64,000 nt of DNA, from positions 25,713 to 89,712 of the forward strand of contig JBCBUE010000004.1 of NCBI GenBank assembly GCA_039818285.1, in the 5' to 3' direction. The position numbers were made by a program, and so were the translations under genes. The notes below the pieces were generated by a model, which saw only the letters and a list, made by a program, of their open reading frames with translations, did not search any database and was not told the DNA's origin. Below, one piece after another: positions 26,435 through 35,039 of this stretch (positions within the stretch are counted from its first letter, which is position 1; every line of letters starts with the position of its first letter). Origin of the DNA: JBCBUE01 sp039818285 (GTDB lineage: Bacteria; Planctomycetota; Phycisphaerae; Phycisphaerales; Phycisphaeraceae).

Positions 26435-27291
26435 CGCGCGGCGCTCGCCGCATCGCCCGGCGCGTCGTCCAGCGTCAGCGTGACCACAAACCCCGAGGGC
26501 AACCGCTGGTCGGCGTTGTCGATGCGCATCACCACCAGATACGTCCGGCTGCCCGGGTCGATGCGGGGCACCACCCGGTCCACGACCGCCGACAGCGCCC
26601 GATCGACCGGCGCCCCGGCGTTCAGCGTCACCTCGTCGCCCACGGCAAGCCGGCCGTAGGTCGTGTCGGGCAGATCGAACGAGGCCTCCAGCGGATCGAG
26701 CGCGATCAGCTCAATCATCGGGTCGTCCTGCGTCAGACTCGCCCCCGCCTGAGTCGACAGCTCGCCGACCACGCCGCGGAACGGCGCCTCGACGGTGTAC
26801 TTCTCCAGCCGGCTACTCTCCAGGTCCAGCCGCAGCCGCGACTGCTCCTGTTGGCGTTGAGCCGCCTCGACCTCCACCGAGGTCTGATCGCGCGCGACCC
26901 GCGCCGCCAGCACCTCCAGCTCGTTGGCCGCGTCCGCCTCATAGGCCCGCTGCAATCGGCGATACCGGATCTCGGCGTCCTCCAGCCGGAGCTCGGCGAT
27001 CTTGACCGGGCTCGGGTCCTCGGCCAGGTGAGTCGCCAGCGACACGATCACCCGCTGCACCTCCGAGTCCATCCGCGCGAGCACCTGCCCCGCCTCCACC
27101 ACGTCCGCTTGCTTGACCAGCAGCTCGTCCACCGCCTCATCCACGGGGGCCTTGAGGGTGACGACCTTGCTCGGGCGGACGATGCCCTCGTAGGTCACGT
27201 CATCACCCATGCTGTCCGCGCCCGCGAGCAACAACGGCAGGCACATCAGCAAGCCACGAGAGACCAAACGAAGGGGTGCGGATTGATTCAC
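26428..27291 (-). CDS. HlyD-family periplasmic adaptor
   Basis: This protein of about 287 residues has an N-terminal signal-like segment (LLMCLPLLLAG), a first lipoyl-like half (VTYEGIVRPSKVVTLKAPVDE), a long coiled-coil hairpin (about residues 75-165, with AAQRQQEQSRLRLDLESSRL), the second half (YTVEAPFRGVVGELSTQAGASL) and a beta-barrel end. GTG 27291 is preferred to the earlier GTG 27387; an AAGG lies six bases before it. It converges on the SecA-like gene and is the second adaptor of this block. A stem GGCGGAA/TTCCGCC at 27323-27341 lies in its leader. Confidence 0.82.
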   Translation of the reverse strand: MNQSAPLRLVSRGLLMCLPLLLAGADSMGDDVTYEGIVRPSKVVTLKAPVDEAVDELLVKQADVVEAGQVLARMDSEVQRVIVSLATHLAEDPSPVKIAELRLEDAEIRYRRLQRAYEADAANELEVLAARVARDQTSVEVEAAQRQQEQSRLRLDLESSRLEKYTVEAPFRGVVGELSTQAGASLTQDDPMIELIALDPLEASFDLPDTTYGRLAVGDEVTLNAGAPVDRALSAVVDRVVPRIDPGSRTYLVVMRIDNADQRLPSGFVVTLTLDDAPGDAASAARH

Positions 27292-27479
27292 GAAGGCCTT
27301 GCCCCGTCGGATGCGAGTCGCCGGCGGAAGCGGTTTCCGCCGTGGTTCGACGTGGAGTCTATCGCCCGCACCGCCGACGGGAATCACCCGCGACCCAATC
27401 GACCCTCGATCATTCCACGGAGGCCGCTGACGCCGAACAGAGCAGCGCTGGCGGGCGTGCGATCAAGCGGGCGTGCCTC

Positions 27480-28817
27480 TCACTGCACGCGGAGCGGCAG
27501 CGTGCTCCCCGAACCGCCGCCGCGACCGTCGGTGGCGTACACCAGCACGAGGTACGCGCCGGGCTCGCTCGGCGCGACCAAGTCGATCCGTCCCCGCTCG
27601 CCCAGCGTCAGGGGCGTCGCGATCTCCAGTCGCCGACCCACGGACGAGACGACCCAGGCGTTCAGCGTCACCGATTCCCCGTCGCCGTCCGTTGCGCTCG
27701 CCAACACCGTGAACGGCTGCGCCGGCGACACGCTCGCGTGCCCGTCGCCATCGGCAAAGCTCAGCCGCCTCAGCACGGGCGATCGGTTCTCGAGCGGACG
27801 CCTGCCCAGGAAGTGACGCCCCATCGCCTCGGCCTGCGGCGTCACTAGTCGCTCAGCGGCCTTGTCCTCGCCCGTCGGGTCCATCGACAGCAACAGGCTG
27901 AAATAGGTCGGCCGATTCACCACGAAGTGCCCCCAGACAAAGATCGTCGAGCCCAGGCAGCCGGGCGCCCGATCGATCGCCCGGTACGCACGGCGGACTT
28001 GCTCGACCTTCTCGCCCGGCAGGCTGTCGACCGCCTGGCCCCAAGAAGTCTTCTCGAAGTTCCACGGGCCTCGCGCGTTGAACTCCGAGTAGTAGTACGG
28101 CCGACCCCAGTGCTCCTCCATGTTGCGGATGCCGTTCTCGATGGCGCCCGCGCTGTAGCTCTGCACGCCGAGGACATCGATATCCGGCGCGTATCGCTTG
28201 ATCTTGGCGATCTTCTCTGGCTTGGCGTTGATCATCGTCAGGCTCGAGATCGCGTTGGGGTACAGCTCGTGCAGCGCCTCGCTCATCCGGTTCACCACCC
28301 GCAGGTACTCCGGGTCCAGGCCGACCTCGTTGCCCAGGCCCCACATGAGCACGGCCGGGTGATCGCCCAGCGCCTCCACCTTCTCGCGGAACTTGGCCAC
28401 CAACTGATCCCCCCGCTCGCGGTAGTCGACGTGGTACTTACCGTCGCGCGTGCCCTGCCTGCCGTGCTCGGGCATCCACTCGCTGAGCACCACCCTCATC
28501 CCCAGCGCGTGAGCACGATCAAGCAGGCCGAGCGTTTGGTTGTCTTTCAGCGAGATCGTGTACCCACGGACGGTGTTGACGCCGAACCGGCTGGCCAGCT
28601 CGAGCCGGTCCGTGCCGCATACACCGTTGATCTTGAAGTCCTCGAAGACCGCGAATCGGCTCGCCTGCTCGGGCGACAGGCCGCGCGTCGCGCTGCGGAG
28701 GTCCAGGGCGGTCGCCGCGCCGCCGCACCAACCGATCGACATCAAGATCAGCACCGCGTGGCAGGCAACAGACATCCATCTCAATGGGCGTTCCTGAATT
28801 GTCTCTGAGTCAGTCAT
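27480..28817 (-). CDS. Exported GH2-like TIM-barrel hydrolase
   Basis: This 445-residue protein has a probable signal peptide (about residues 16-37). A TIM barrel of the GH2/GH5 clan carries Glu164 in WGLGNEVGLD (likely acid/base) and Glu245 in YYYSEFNARG (likely nucleophile). A C-terminal Ig-like domain follows (SVSPAQPFTVLASATDGDGE). It is a paralogue of the hydrolase at 45881-48274, sharing the catalytic region and this Ig-like domain. Substrate is unknown; relatives act on beta-linked glycans. It lies 31 bases downstream of the PEP-CTERM sulfatase in a leftward operon. Confidence 0.78.
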   Translation of the reverse strand: MTDSETIQERPLRWMSVACHAVLILMSIGWCGGAATALDLRSATRGLSPEQASRFAVFEDFKINGVCGTDRLELASRFGVNTVRGYTISLKDNQTLGLLDRAHALGMRVVLSEWMPEHGRQGTRDGKYHVDYRERGDQLVAKFREKVEALGDHPAVLMWGLGNEVGLDPEYLRVVNRMSEALHELYPNAISSLTMINAKPEKIAKIKRYAPDIDVLGVQSYSAGAIENGIRNMEEHWGRPYYYSEFNARGPWNFEKTSWGQAVDSLPGEKVEQVRRAYRAIDRAPGCLGSTIFVWGHFVVNRPTYFSLLLSMDPTGEDKAAERLVTPQAEAMGRHFLGRRPLENRSPVLRRLSFADGDGHASVSPAQPFTVLASATDGDGESVTLNAWVVSSVGRRLEIATPLTLGERGRIDLVAPSEPGAYLVLVYATDGRGGGSGSTLPLRVQ

Positions 28818-28848
28818 CAATCAAGCCCTTCATCAGCTTCACGATCGG

Positions 28849-31311
28849 TCAAGACCCGCCGCGTCCACGGCGTGCGCCAAACCCAGCCACCACCACGAGA
28901 GCGAACACGCCCACGCCGGGCTCCGGGACCACTCGAATGGCTCCCGTCCCGGAGAACAGCGCCGGGTGCGAGCCTGCGTCGTACACCCCGTTCGTCTGAC
29001 GGACGCCGTCAATCAACAGCCCGCCGACGATCTCGATCCCCGCGTAGTCCAGTTGCAACAAGGGCGACCCGCCGCCGGTCACGAGGTCGATCATCGCGTC
29101 GTCGTCGATAAAATCGACGCTTGACGGGCCCAACGCCTCCGAGACTGTCAGCGCGATCAACTCACGCAGGACCACGAGGCCGTCGGCCCGCACCTCCAGG
29201 TCGGCCGACCCCAGCCCGTCCTCGTGCACGACCGTCAGCCCGCCTTCGGTCACGACAAACGCGCCGGTCAGGTCGCTGGCCGCGAGCAGTTCCAGGGTGC
29301 TCTGCCCCGTCTTGAACAGCGACCGCCCTGGCCGGTACCACTCGGAGACCCCGCCGGTCAGCACGAACCGCTCGTCGCCGTCGCCGCTGACGTGCAGGTC
29401 GTCATAGAGCAGCAGCTGCAGCGCGAGATCAAAGGTGTAATCGAAGCCGCTGACGGACGCGTCGAGCACCAGACGGGCAACGCCGCCCGAGCGATCGTTG
29501 GCCAACAGGACCGGCAGGCCGTCGATCGTCGCTCGGCCGTGGCGTGCGGTCTCGCCTGCGCCGCGGTTGGCCAGTCGGATCGTGTTGGCCATGAACTCGA
29601 AACCGCCGACCCGCGTGAGATCGTTGGTCGCGGTGTAGTCGCCGTTGCGGTTTCGGAAGATCAGTTCGGCGTTCGCGTAGCCGTCGTTGCGAGTCATCGT
29701 GGCCGTGTCGCCGTCGCCGGACCAGGCATCCTCTTCGGACCACGCGGCGGCCGAGAACGCGCCCTCACGAAACCGGAAGGTGTCGAACTGATTGACGTCC
29801 GCCGCGGCGTTGTCGTGCCGGGCCTTGTCCATCTGAACTTCGTACTCGGTGAGGCGTCGCTTGAGGTCGTCGAGCACCTCGGGCTGTTGATCCGCGAGGT
29901 CCGTCCGCTCGCCGGGATCGTTGGCCAGGTTGTACAGCCGGACGTCGGGCTGCCCGTTGTCGCCGCCGACGGAGAACAGCTTGTAGTCCCCGACACGCAC
30001 GGCGGTCTGATCCCCCGCGGCGCGCCGCAGGAACAATGCATCCCGCGCCTCGGCCTGCCCGTCGATCCGGCTGACCAGGTCGTGGCCGTCGATCCGCTCC
30101 TCAAGCGGAACGACCGCGTTATCGGCAAGGGTGCCGCCACCGGCGGCCACGATCGTGGGCAGCACATCCACGGCGTGGACCAAGTCGTCCGACACCGTGC
30201 CGCGCCGATCGGCGGCGATGCCCGCGCCGGCAACGACGATCGGCACGCGGATCCCGCCCTCGTACTGCGTGCCCTTGCCGCGTTGCAGGACGCCGTTGTG
30301 GCTCGCGTTCGGCGTGCCGTCGCAGCAGTCGCCGCCGTTGTCATTGATGAAGACGATCAGCGTGTCCTCGGCGATGCCATCGTCCGTCCCGGGGTCACCG
30401 TCCGGGTCGTTCAGAGCGTCGAGGATCTTGCCGACGTTGCGATCCATGGCGTGCTGCATTGCCGCGTAGATCCGGCGGTTACCGCTGAACGCCGGGTCGT
30501 TCAGCGCATCGATCGCGGCGAGGTCGTCAGCCGTCGCCTGCAACGGCGTGTGCGGGGCGGTGAACGAGGTATAGAGAAAGAACGGCTTGTGGTCGCTCGC
30601 CTTGTCGCGGATGTAGTCGACCGACTGATCGCCAAAGACATCGGTGACATACTGCCCGTTGAGGTCGGACTCGATGACGCGATCGCTGGTGACGCCGCCC
30701 TGCCCATCCGAGAGGGTTTCGATGAGCCGGCCGCTGCCGGTCTGGCCGCCGACGATGTACTGTCGAGAACCCGCCAGCAGGCCGCGGAACTCCTCGACGC
30801 CCTGCGACTGAGGGCGGTTGCCAAGGACGCCGTCGCCGTCGGCGTGACCGCCGATGTGCCACTTGCCCACGGCGCCGGTGGCGTAGCCGATCGACTGCAT
30901 ACGCTCCCACATCGTGACCGATTCGGTGGCCAGGCCGTGCACGATGTCGACGGTATCGACCGCTTCGAGGGTGGTCGGGGCGTTCCGCTCGTAACCGATC
31001 CGCCCGCCGTATTGGCCGGTCGCCAGCGCCGCACGCGACGGCGAGCACACCGCGGCCGTGTAGCCGTTGGTGAAGACGACGCCGCTGCCGGCGAGCGCGT
31101 CGAGGTGCGGCGTCGGGACCGCGCCTCGGCTGAACGGGTTGGCGTCCGCCGTCGCCGATCGCATGAACCCGTAGTCAGCCCAGCCCGCGTCGTCAGAGAC
31201 GATCACGACGACGTTCGGCTGCGCCGACTCGGCCCAGGCCGACCCACCCTGCCCGGGATTCAACAGCACACTCAAGACCGAGATTGCGGCGAGCAAGCGA
31301 GCAAGCAACAC
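28849..31311 (-). CDS. Sulfatase with beta-strand repeat region and PEP-CTERM tail
   Basis: This 820-residue exported sulfatase removes sulfate esters from a glycan. A signal peptide (about residues 1-27) precedes the catalytic domain with the formylglycine site CSPSR (Cys89 becomes formylglycine), GKWHIGG, and the DND motif for Ca binding. After the sulfatase domain (to about residue 540) come about 250 residues with repeated beta strands (FKTGQSTLELLAASDLTGAF, VVTEGGLTVVHEDGLGSADL), like autotransporter-associated repeats. The end is a PEP-CTERM signal (VVPEPGVGVFALVVVAG, then RRGRGG). This fusion suggests an enzyme displayed on the cell surface. The GTG start at 31311 has GAGGT just upstream. 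Confidence 0.87.
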   Translation of the reverse strand: MLLARLLAAISVLSVLLNPGQGGSAWAESAQPNVVVIVSDDAGWADYGFMRSATADANPFSRGAVPTPHLDALAGSGVVFTNGYTAAVCSPSRAALATGQYGGRIGYERNAPTTLEAVDTVDIVHGLATESVTMWERMQSIGYATGAVGKWHIGGHADGDGVLGNRPQSQGVEEFRGLLAGSRQYIVGGQTGSGRLIETLSDGQGGVTSDRVIESDLNGQYVTDVFGDQSVDYIRDKASDHKPFFLYTSFTAPHTPLQATADDLAAIDALNDPAFSGNRRIYAAMQHAMDRNVGKILDALNDPDGDPGTDDGIAEDTLIVFINDNGGDCCDGTPNASHNGVLQRGKGTQYEGGIRVPIVVAGAGIAADRRGTVSDDLVHAVDVLPTIVAAGGGTLADNAVVPLEERIDGHDLVSRIDGQAEARDALFLRRAAGDQTAVRVGDYKLFSVGGDNGQPDVRLYNLANDPGERTDLADQQPEVLDDLKRRLTEYEVQMDKARHDNAAADVNQFDTFRFREGAFSAAAWSEEDAWSGDGDTATMTRNDGYANAELIFRNRNGDYTATNDLTRVGGFEFMANTIRLANRGAGETARHGRATIDGLPVLLANDRSGGVARLVLDASVSGFDYTFDLALQLLLYDDLHVSGDGDERFVLTGGVSEWYRPGRSLFKTGQSTLELLAASDLTGAFVVTEGGLTVVHEDGLGSADLEVRADGLVVLRELIALTVSEALGPSSVDFIDDDAMIDLVTGGGSPLLQLDYAGIEIVGGLLIDGVRQTNGVYDAGSHPALFSGTGAIRVVPEPGVGVFALVVVAGFGARRGRGGS

Positions 31312-31464
31312 ATCACCTCACAGATCATTGACCCGAAGCCACAAAGATTCACGAACAGAGCGATCGTCTGCGGCACGCGCAGCACGCCTCGGGCACAACG
31401 CTGTGCCGGCCAGGCCGTCGTGGGCAGGCCTCCCGAGGGCGTGCGATCTCGCCCCATGAGGCGA

Positions 31465-32316
31465 TCAGGTAGACCGCTTCCGCATCGCGATCACCCCCAG
31501 ACCCACCGTCAACAATGAGAGAGAACCGGGCTCCGGGATCACGATGTTGGCGTCGAAGGTGCTCACGATGGTCTCTTCCGAGAGCGTCTCGTTGTAGTAA
31601 TTGAACACGGCGATGGCACCGTCGAAGTCTGTCAGGTCGCCGAGGTCGTAGGTGGTCGCGGCGCTCGCGACGTTGGAGGCGTTGACGCTCGCGTTGCCGA
31701 GCTGGGCCTCGTTGCCGCCCACCCACCCGGTCGTGGTGCCCGGCAGCGCGACGGTGCCGATCGCGACGCCGTCGAGGTAGAGCGTCGTTGTCAGGCTGTT
31801 TCGATTCCACAGAGCCACCGCGTGGTGCCAGCCGGTGTCGATCGAGGCCTGGATGGACAGCGTGGGGTCCGCGTTGCCCCCAACGTTCGTCGCCCAGACC
31901 AGCGTGTTGTCGACCACCGATAGGCTGACCCCGGCGGCGCTACCACCGATCTCGAAGATGATGTGCGTGCCGCTGAGATCGTCGAGCCGGAAGAAGGTCT
32001 CGAACGTATTCTCGGCGTTGTTGGCCCGTCCGCCGCCGGCCTGGCCAAAGAACGACCAGTTGCCCCCGCGCGCCGAGCCGGTGGTAACGAAGTCGTAGGC
32101 CGCGGTAATGCCCGGTGCCGTGGGTTCAGAGATACTCGTGGCGGTCTGGCTGGTCTGGAAGCCAAAGTTCTGAGCGGCGCTCGTGTTAGCGGTGCTCGTG
32201 TTGGCCCACTCCGCGTCACCCGCGAGATCGTTCGACGCGTCGAACTCACGAAGCAGCACGGCGTTAGCCGAACTAGCGAGTACCGCAAGACCAAGTGTTG
32301 CGATCGAGAGTTTCAT
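31465..32316 (-). CDS. LamG-like PEP-CTERM protein
   Basis: This 283-residue secreted protein has a signal peptide ending in SANA (about residue 19), a LamG/concanavalin-type lectin domain (ETFFRLDDLSGTHIIFEIGG, DTGWHHAVALWN, TTTLYLDGVAIG), and a C-terminal PEP-CTERM tail (VIPEPGSLSLLTVGLGV, then RKRS). It is probably a surface glycan-binding protein. GGAGGT lies five bases before the ATG at 32316; an in-frame ATG directly before it has poorer spacing. It is the first gene of the operon with the sulfatase and GH2-like hydrolase, and a LacI-type operator lies 55 bases upstream. Confidence 0.85.
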   Translation of the reverse strand: MKLSIATLGLAVLASSANAVLLREFDASNDLAGDAEWANTSTANTSAAQNFGFQTSQTATSISEPTAPGITAAYDFVTTGSARGGNWSFFGQAGGGRANNAENTFETFFRLDDLSGTHIIFEIGGSAAGVSLSVVDNTLVWATNVGGNADPTLSIQASIDTGWHHAVALWNRNSLTTTLYLDGVAIGTVALPGTTTGWVGGNEAQLGNASVNASNVASAATTYDLGDLTDFDGAIAVFNYYNETLSEETIVSTFDANIVIPEPGSLSLLTVGLGVIAMRKRST

Positions 32317-32370
32317 CATTACCTCCATTTTCCATTGATTCACGAAAGAGAGTCTGAGTTCTTTGCTTAA

Positions 32371-32384
32371 TTAAAACGTTTGAA
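32371..32384. promoter_or_regulatory. LacI-type operator, site A
   Basis: TTAAAACGTTTGAA is a near-palindrome with a central CG, 55 bases before the LamG/PEP-CTERM gene and set in AT-rich DNA. It matches the other three sites in this locus with changes in the left half. Confidence 0.68.
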
Positions 32385-32558
32385 TCATTTGACCTGTGTC
32401 TTTAAGCTATCTCTATTGTTAGTCCATTGCAAGTTTTTATGTCAATCCCAGGATGCTCAAAATATACTTTGAGAGTCTGGTTATTTCGACCAATCTTCAC
32501 TTCACCACGACCAAGTCGCGGCTGTTTGTGGGTGTCCGCTGTCGTTCGGACCACGGCG
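32385..32558. other. AT-rich intergenic stretch with a small hairpin
   Basis: This lies between the end of one sulfatase gene and the promoter region of the LamG/PEP-CTERM gene. The inverted repeat CTCAAA/TTTGAG (32456-32473, loop ATATAC) could mark the end of the sulfatase transcript. I see no gene. Confidence 0.35.
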
Positions 32559-33902
32559 TCACATGCGCGGCGCATTCTTCGACTGCCAATCGGCGAGTCC
32601 TTGCTTGAGTCGTTCGGCAACGTCAGGATATTGATCGATGACGTTGTTCTTCTCGCCGAGGTCTTTGTTGAGGTCGTATAGCTCGTATGTCGTTGGCTGA
32701 TCGGGCTTGTTGCGCTGATGGAGCTTCCATGCACCCGAACGGGCGGCGGCGTGATTTCTTTGCCAGAACAGCATCTCGTGCGGCGGGCCGATCTTACTGC
32801 CTAGCAAATACGGCATCAGATCGACGCCGTCCACGGCGTGGCTCGATCCCGCGGGTGCCCCCTCCGCTAGGCCCAGGAACGTCGCGAACAGATCGAAAGA
32901 CATAACCGGTTCGGAGTAAGTCTTACCCTCTGGCAGCGTTCCTGGCCAGCTCATCACCATCGGAACCCTAATCCCACCCTCCCACTCTTCACCCTTCCAT
33001 CCGCGGAGCGGCCAGTTGTTCGCCGAGATGTACCTGCCACCGCCGTTGTCATTGGTAAACACAACCAGCGTGTTCTCGCGAAGCCCCGACGCCGCCAGCC
33101 AGTCCATCAACTCGCCGGTGCTGCGATCCAAGGCGGCCGTCATCCCACCCAACAGACGTCGCTGCTCTTTATCCACTCCCTTGTAAGGCTCAAGGTCTTC
33201 ATCCAAGGCCTCCATCGGTCCGTGCACGGCGTTGTGTGACAAGAACAGGAAGAATGGCTTTCCTTCTTCCTGCGTGGAGTCCATGAAGTCAATGGCTTTC
33301 TGAGTGAACAGGTCCGTCGTGTAGAAGTCCATCGAGGACTCGTCGAGTTGATCCCGGTTCTCCATCATGATAAAGCCAGGGTTACTTGCTTTTTCTTGGT
33401 CTTTGTTGATGTTTCCCCAAGGAAAGTAACTGCGGTGACCTTTTAAGAATCCGTAGAAGTAATCAAATCCACGTTCGTTGGGGTGCTCGTTGCTGGCTTC
33501 CCCGAGGTGCCACTTCCCAATGACCCCGGTCCGGTACCCCTGAGCTTGGAGGGCGTCGCCGAAGGTTTGCTGGTCGAGCGGCAATCCCTGTCCGGGCTTT
33601 GGATTCATGAAGTAGCCGAAACGCTGTTGGTACCGGCCCGTCACGAGTCCGGCTCGGGAGGGCCCGCAGACCGAGGCCGTCATGTACGCATCGGTGAACA
33701 CAACGCCCTCTCGTGCGAGGCGATCCAGGTTAGGTGTCAGAAACTTCTTGGAGCCCTGAAACCCGAAGTCTCGGAACCCGGCGTCGTCGGCATAGATCAG
33801 CAGAATGTTGGGCCGGGTCTGCTGGCCCAAGGCGGGCGAGGGATACGTCCCTACCCACGCCAGGCTGACCAGCAACCCTAACCAGGCGAGCGTCGGTTTC
33901 AT
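32559..33902 (-). CDS. Exported sulfatase
   Basis: This 447-residue secreted S1-type sulfatase has a signal peptide (about residues 1-26, ALG-QQ). The metal-binding IYADDAGFRDFG is near residue 36, and the formylglycine motif CGPSR has Cys79. GVIGKWHLG, LSHNAVHGP and FTNDNGGG are further active-site blocks. It hydrolyses sulfate esters of a polysaccharide. ATG 33902 begins the signal peptide; an earlier TTG at 33935 overlaps the stop of the pseudopilin gene and could also initiate. It is cotranscribed with that pseudopilin. Codon use looks less GC-biased than that of many neighbours. Confidence 0.9.
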   Translation of the reverse strand: MKPTLAWLGLLVSLAWVGTYPSPALGQQTRPNILLIYADDAGFRDFGFQGSKKFLTPNLDRLAREGVVFTDAYMTASVCGPSRAGLVTGRYQQRFGYFMNPKPGQGLPLDQQTFGDALQAQGYRTGVIGKWHLGEASNEHPNERGFDYFYGFLKGHRSYFPWGNINKDQEKASNPGFIMMENRDQLDESSMDFYTTDLFTQKAIDFMDSTQEEGKPFFLFLSHNAVHGPMEALDEDLEPYKGVDKEQRRLLGGMTAALDRSTGELMDWLAASGLRENTLVVFTNDNGGGRYISANNWPLRGWKGEEWEGGIRVPMVMSWPGTLPEGKTYSEPVMSFDLFATFLGLAEGAPAGSSHAVDGVDLMPYLLGSKIGPPHEMLFWQRNHAAARSGAWKLHQRNKPDQPTTYELYDLNKDLGEKNNVIDQYPDVAERLKQGLADWQSKNAPRM

Positions 33903-33931
33903 CGTCGGGGTTCCGTGCTTGGTCGAGCGGG

Positions 33932-34792
33932 TCAATCCTCGCCTCCGCGTAGCAGCGCCGAGCTGACGTTGCGGACGATCTGGTGCGTGTTGTACGACCC
34001 CGCCGGGGTCAGGCCGGTCGTGTCCTGCCCGGTCGGTATCGCGCCGCTGAAGATGTTGTCGGTACCGACGGTGGAGGAGTCGCTGTAGCGCAGGTTGTTA
34101 TCGATCACGGAGTTATTCACCTGCTTGACGTGAAGGTCGTTGTAGGCGATGCCGCCGGTCCACTTGCCGGGCTCGCCGGCCGACCAGATGCTCTGATGGG
34201 TCTCGGGTGTGGCGGGTGAGGAGTTGAACCCGTTGGTGTTTCGAACCAGTCGGTCGCTGATCATGACGGATTGGGGGTTGGCGTTGGCCTGCCACTCGAA
34301 GAAACGACCGGTCATCACGGGGCGGGTTCCATCGAAGTTGTTGGCCAGTCGTGGCAGCGCGTACGAATGGACGGTGTCCTCCTGGCCGTAGGTCGAGGCG
34401 GGGTCCCAGGGCTGCAGGGCTTCGCTGTACTCGCCCGGGCTGATGAGATAGTCGGCGGGGTAGAGATCGTTCTGGACGCCGATGACAAAGCGAGCGATCG
34501 GATAGGCACCGGCGAGGCGGAACATGTTGGTCATGGTGTCAATGTCACCCTGCGCCGTGAAGGCGTCGCGAGCCTCCGAGGCGTATTGATTGATGCCGGG
34601 GAGCCACTCGTTGTTGCTTTGCGAATAGATGAAGAAGCCCTGGCCGATGCCGCGGATCTGCGTGTTGTTCTGCAGTTGGCGTGCTGTGTCGCGGGCGGCC
34701 TGGAGCGCGGGCAGCAGGATCGCGATGAGCAGCGCGATGATGGAGATGACAACGAGCAGTTCGATCAACGTGAAGGCGTGACGTGATTTCAT
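33932..34792 (-). CDS. Type II secretion/type IV pilin-like protein (pseudopilin)
   Basis: This 286-residue protein has a prepilin leader MKSRHAFTLIELLVVISI and the canonical hydrophobic helix. A periplasmic beta-rich region of unknown function follows, with a lectin-like or DUF1559-like look (KWTGGIAYNDLHVKQV near the C terminus). AAGGAT lies seven bases upstream of the ATG. It is the first gene of a two-gene unit with the sulfatase at 32559-33902, and operator site B is about 190 bases upstream, so a pseudopilin is part of the same sugar regulon. Confidence 0.87.
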   Translation of the reverse strand: MKSRHAFTLIELLVVISIIALLIAILLPALQAARDTARQLQNNTQIRGIGQGFFIYSQSNNEWLPGINQYASEARDAFTAQGDIDTMTNMFRLAGAYPIARFVIGVQNDLYPADYLISPGEYSEALQPWDPASTYGQEDTVHSYALPRLANNFDGTRPVMTGRFFEWQANANPQSVMISDRLVRNTNGFNSSPATPETHQSIWSAGEPGKWTGGIAYNDLHVKQVNNSVIDNNLRYSDSSTVGTDNIFSGAIPTGQDTTGLTPAGSYNTHQIVRNVSSALLRGGED

Positions 34793-34984
34793 GATTCAGA
34801 TCCTTGCGTTAGGTGATACACGTTTCGGCGGGAAGATGGAACGGGGCCGGCAGGCTTTTCAATGTTTCATGGCGTTGCTTGACAGACGCGACGCGGCGGC
34901 GATCAGGACGGCCGGTGACCGACGTCGACGCTGAACGGCTTGTGTTGGCACGAAGGCTTTCCGGTGACGGTTGAGACTCCCTTG

Positions 34985-34998
34985 TTCAAACGCTTGAA
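34985..34998. promoter_or_regulatory. LacI-type operator, site B
   Basis: TTCAAACGCTTGAA is a palindrome around a central CG, broken only at one symmetric pair. It lies between the LacI gene stop and the pseudopilin-sulfatase unit, about 190 bases before the pseudopilin ATG, which leaves room for a long leader. Confidence 0.68.
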
Positions 34999-35039
34999 TT
35001 TGCTTGCGTGTGTGTTGGTCAACGACGATGTTCATGGCG

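Noticed and set aside
29224..31518. 764-codon plus-strand frame opposite the PEP-CTERM sulfatase
   Set aside because: It has a composition full of Val, Asp and Arg without motifs, while the minus strand has a full sulfatase with CSPSR.
33961..34010. TTGTAC sequence as another AraR-type operator
   Set aside because: It lies within coding sequence and lacks the second half of the palindrome.
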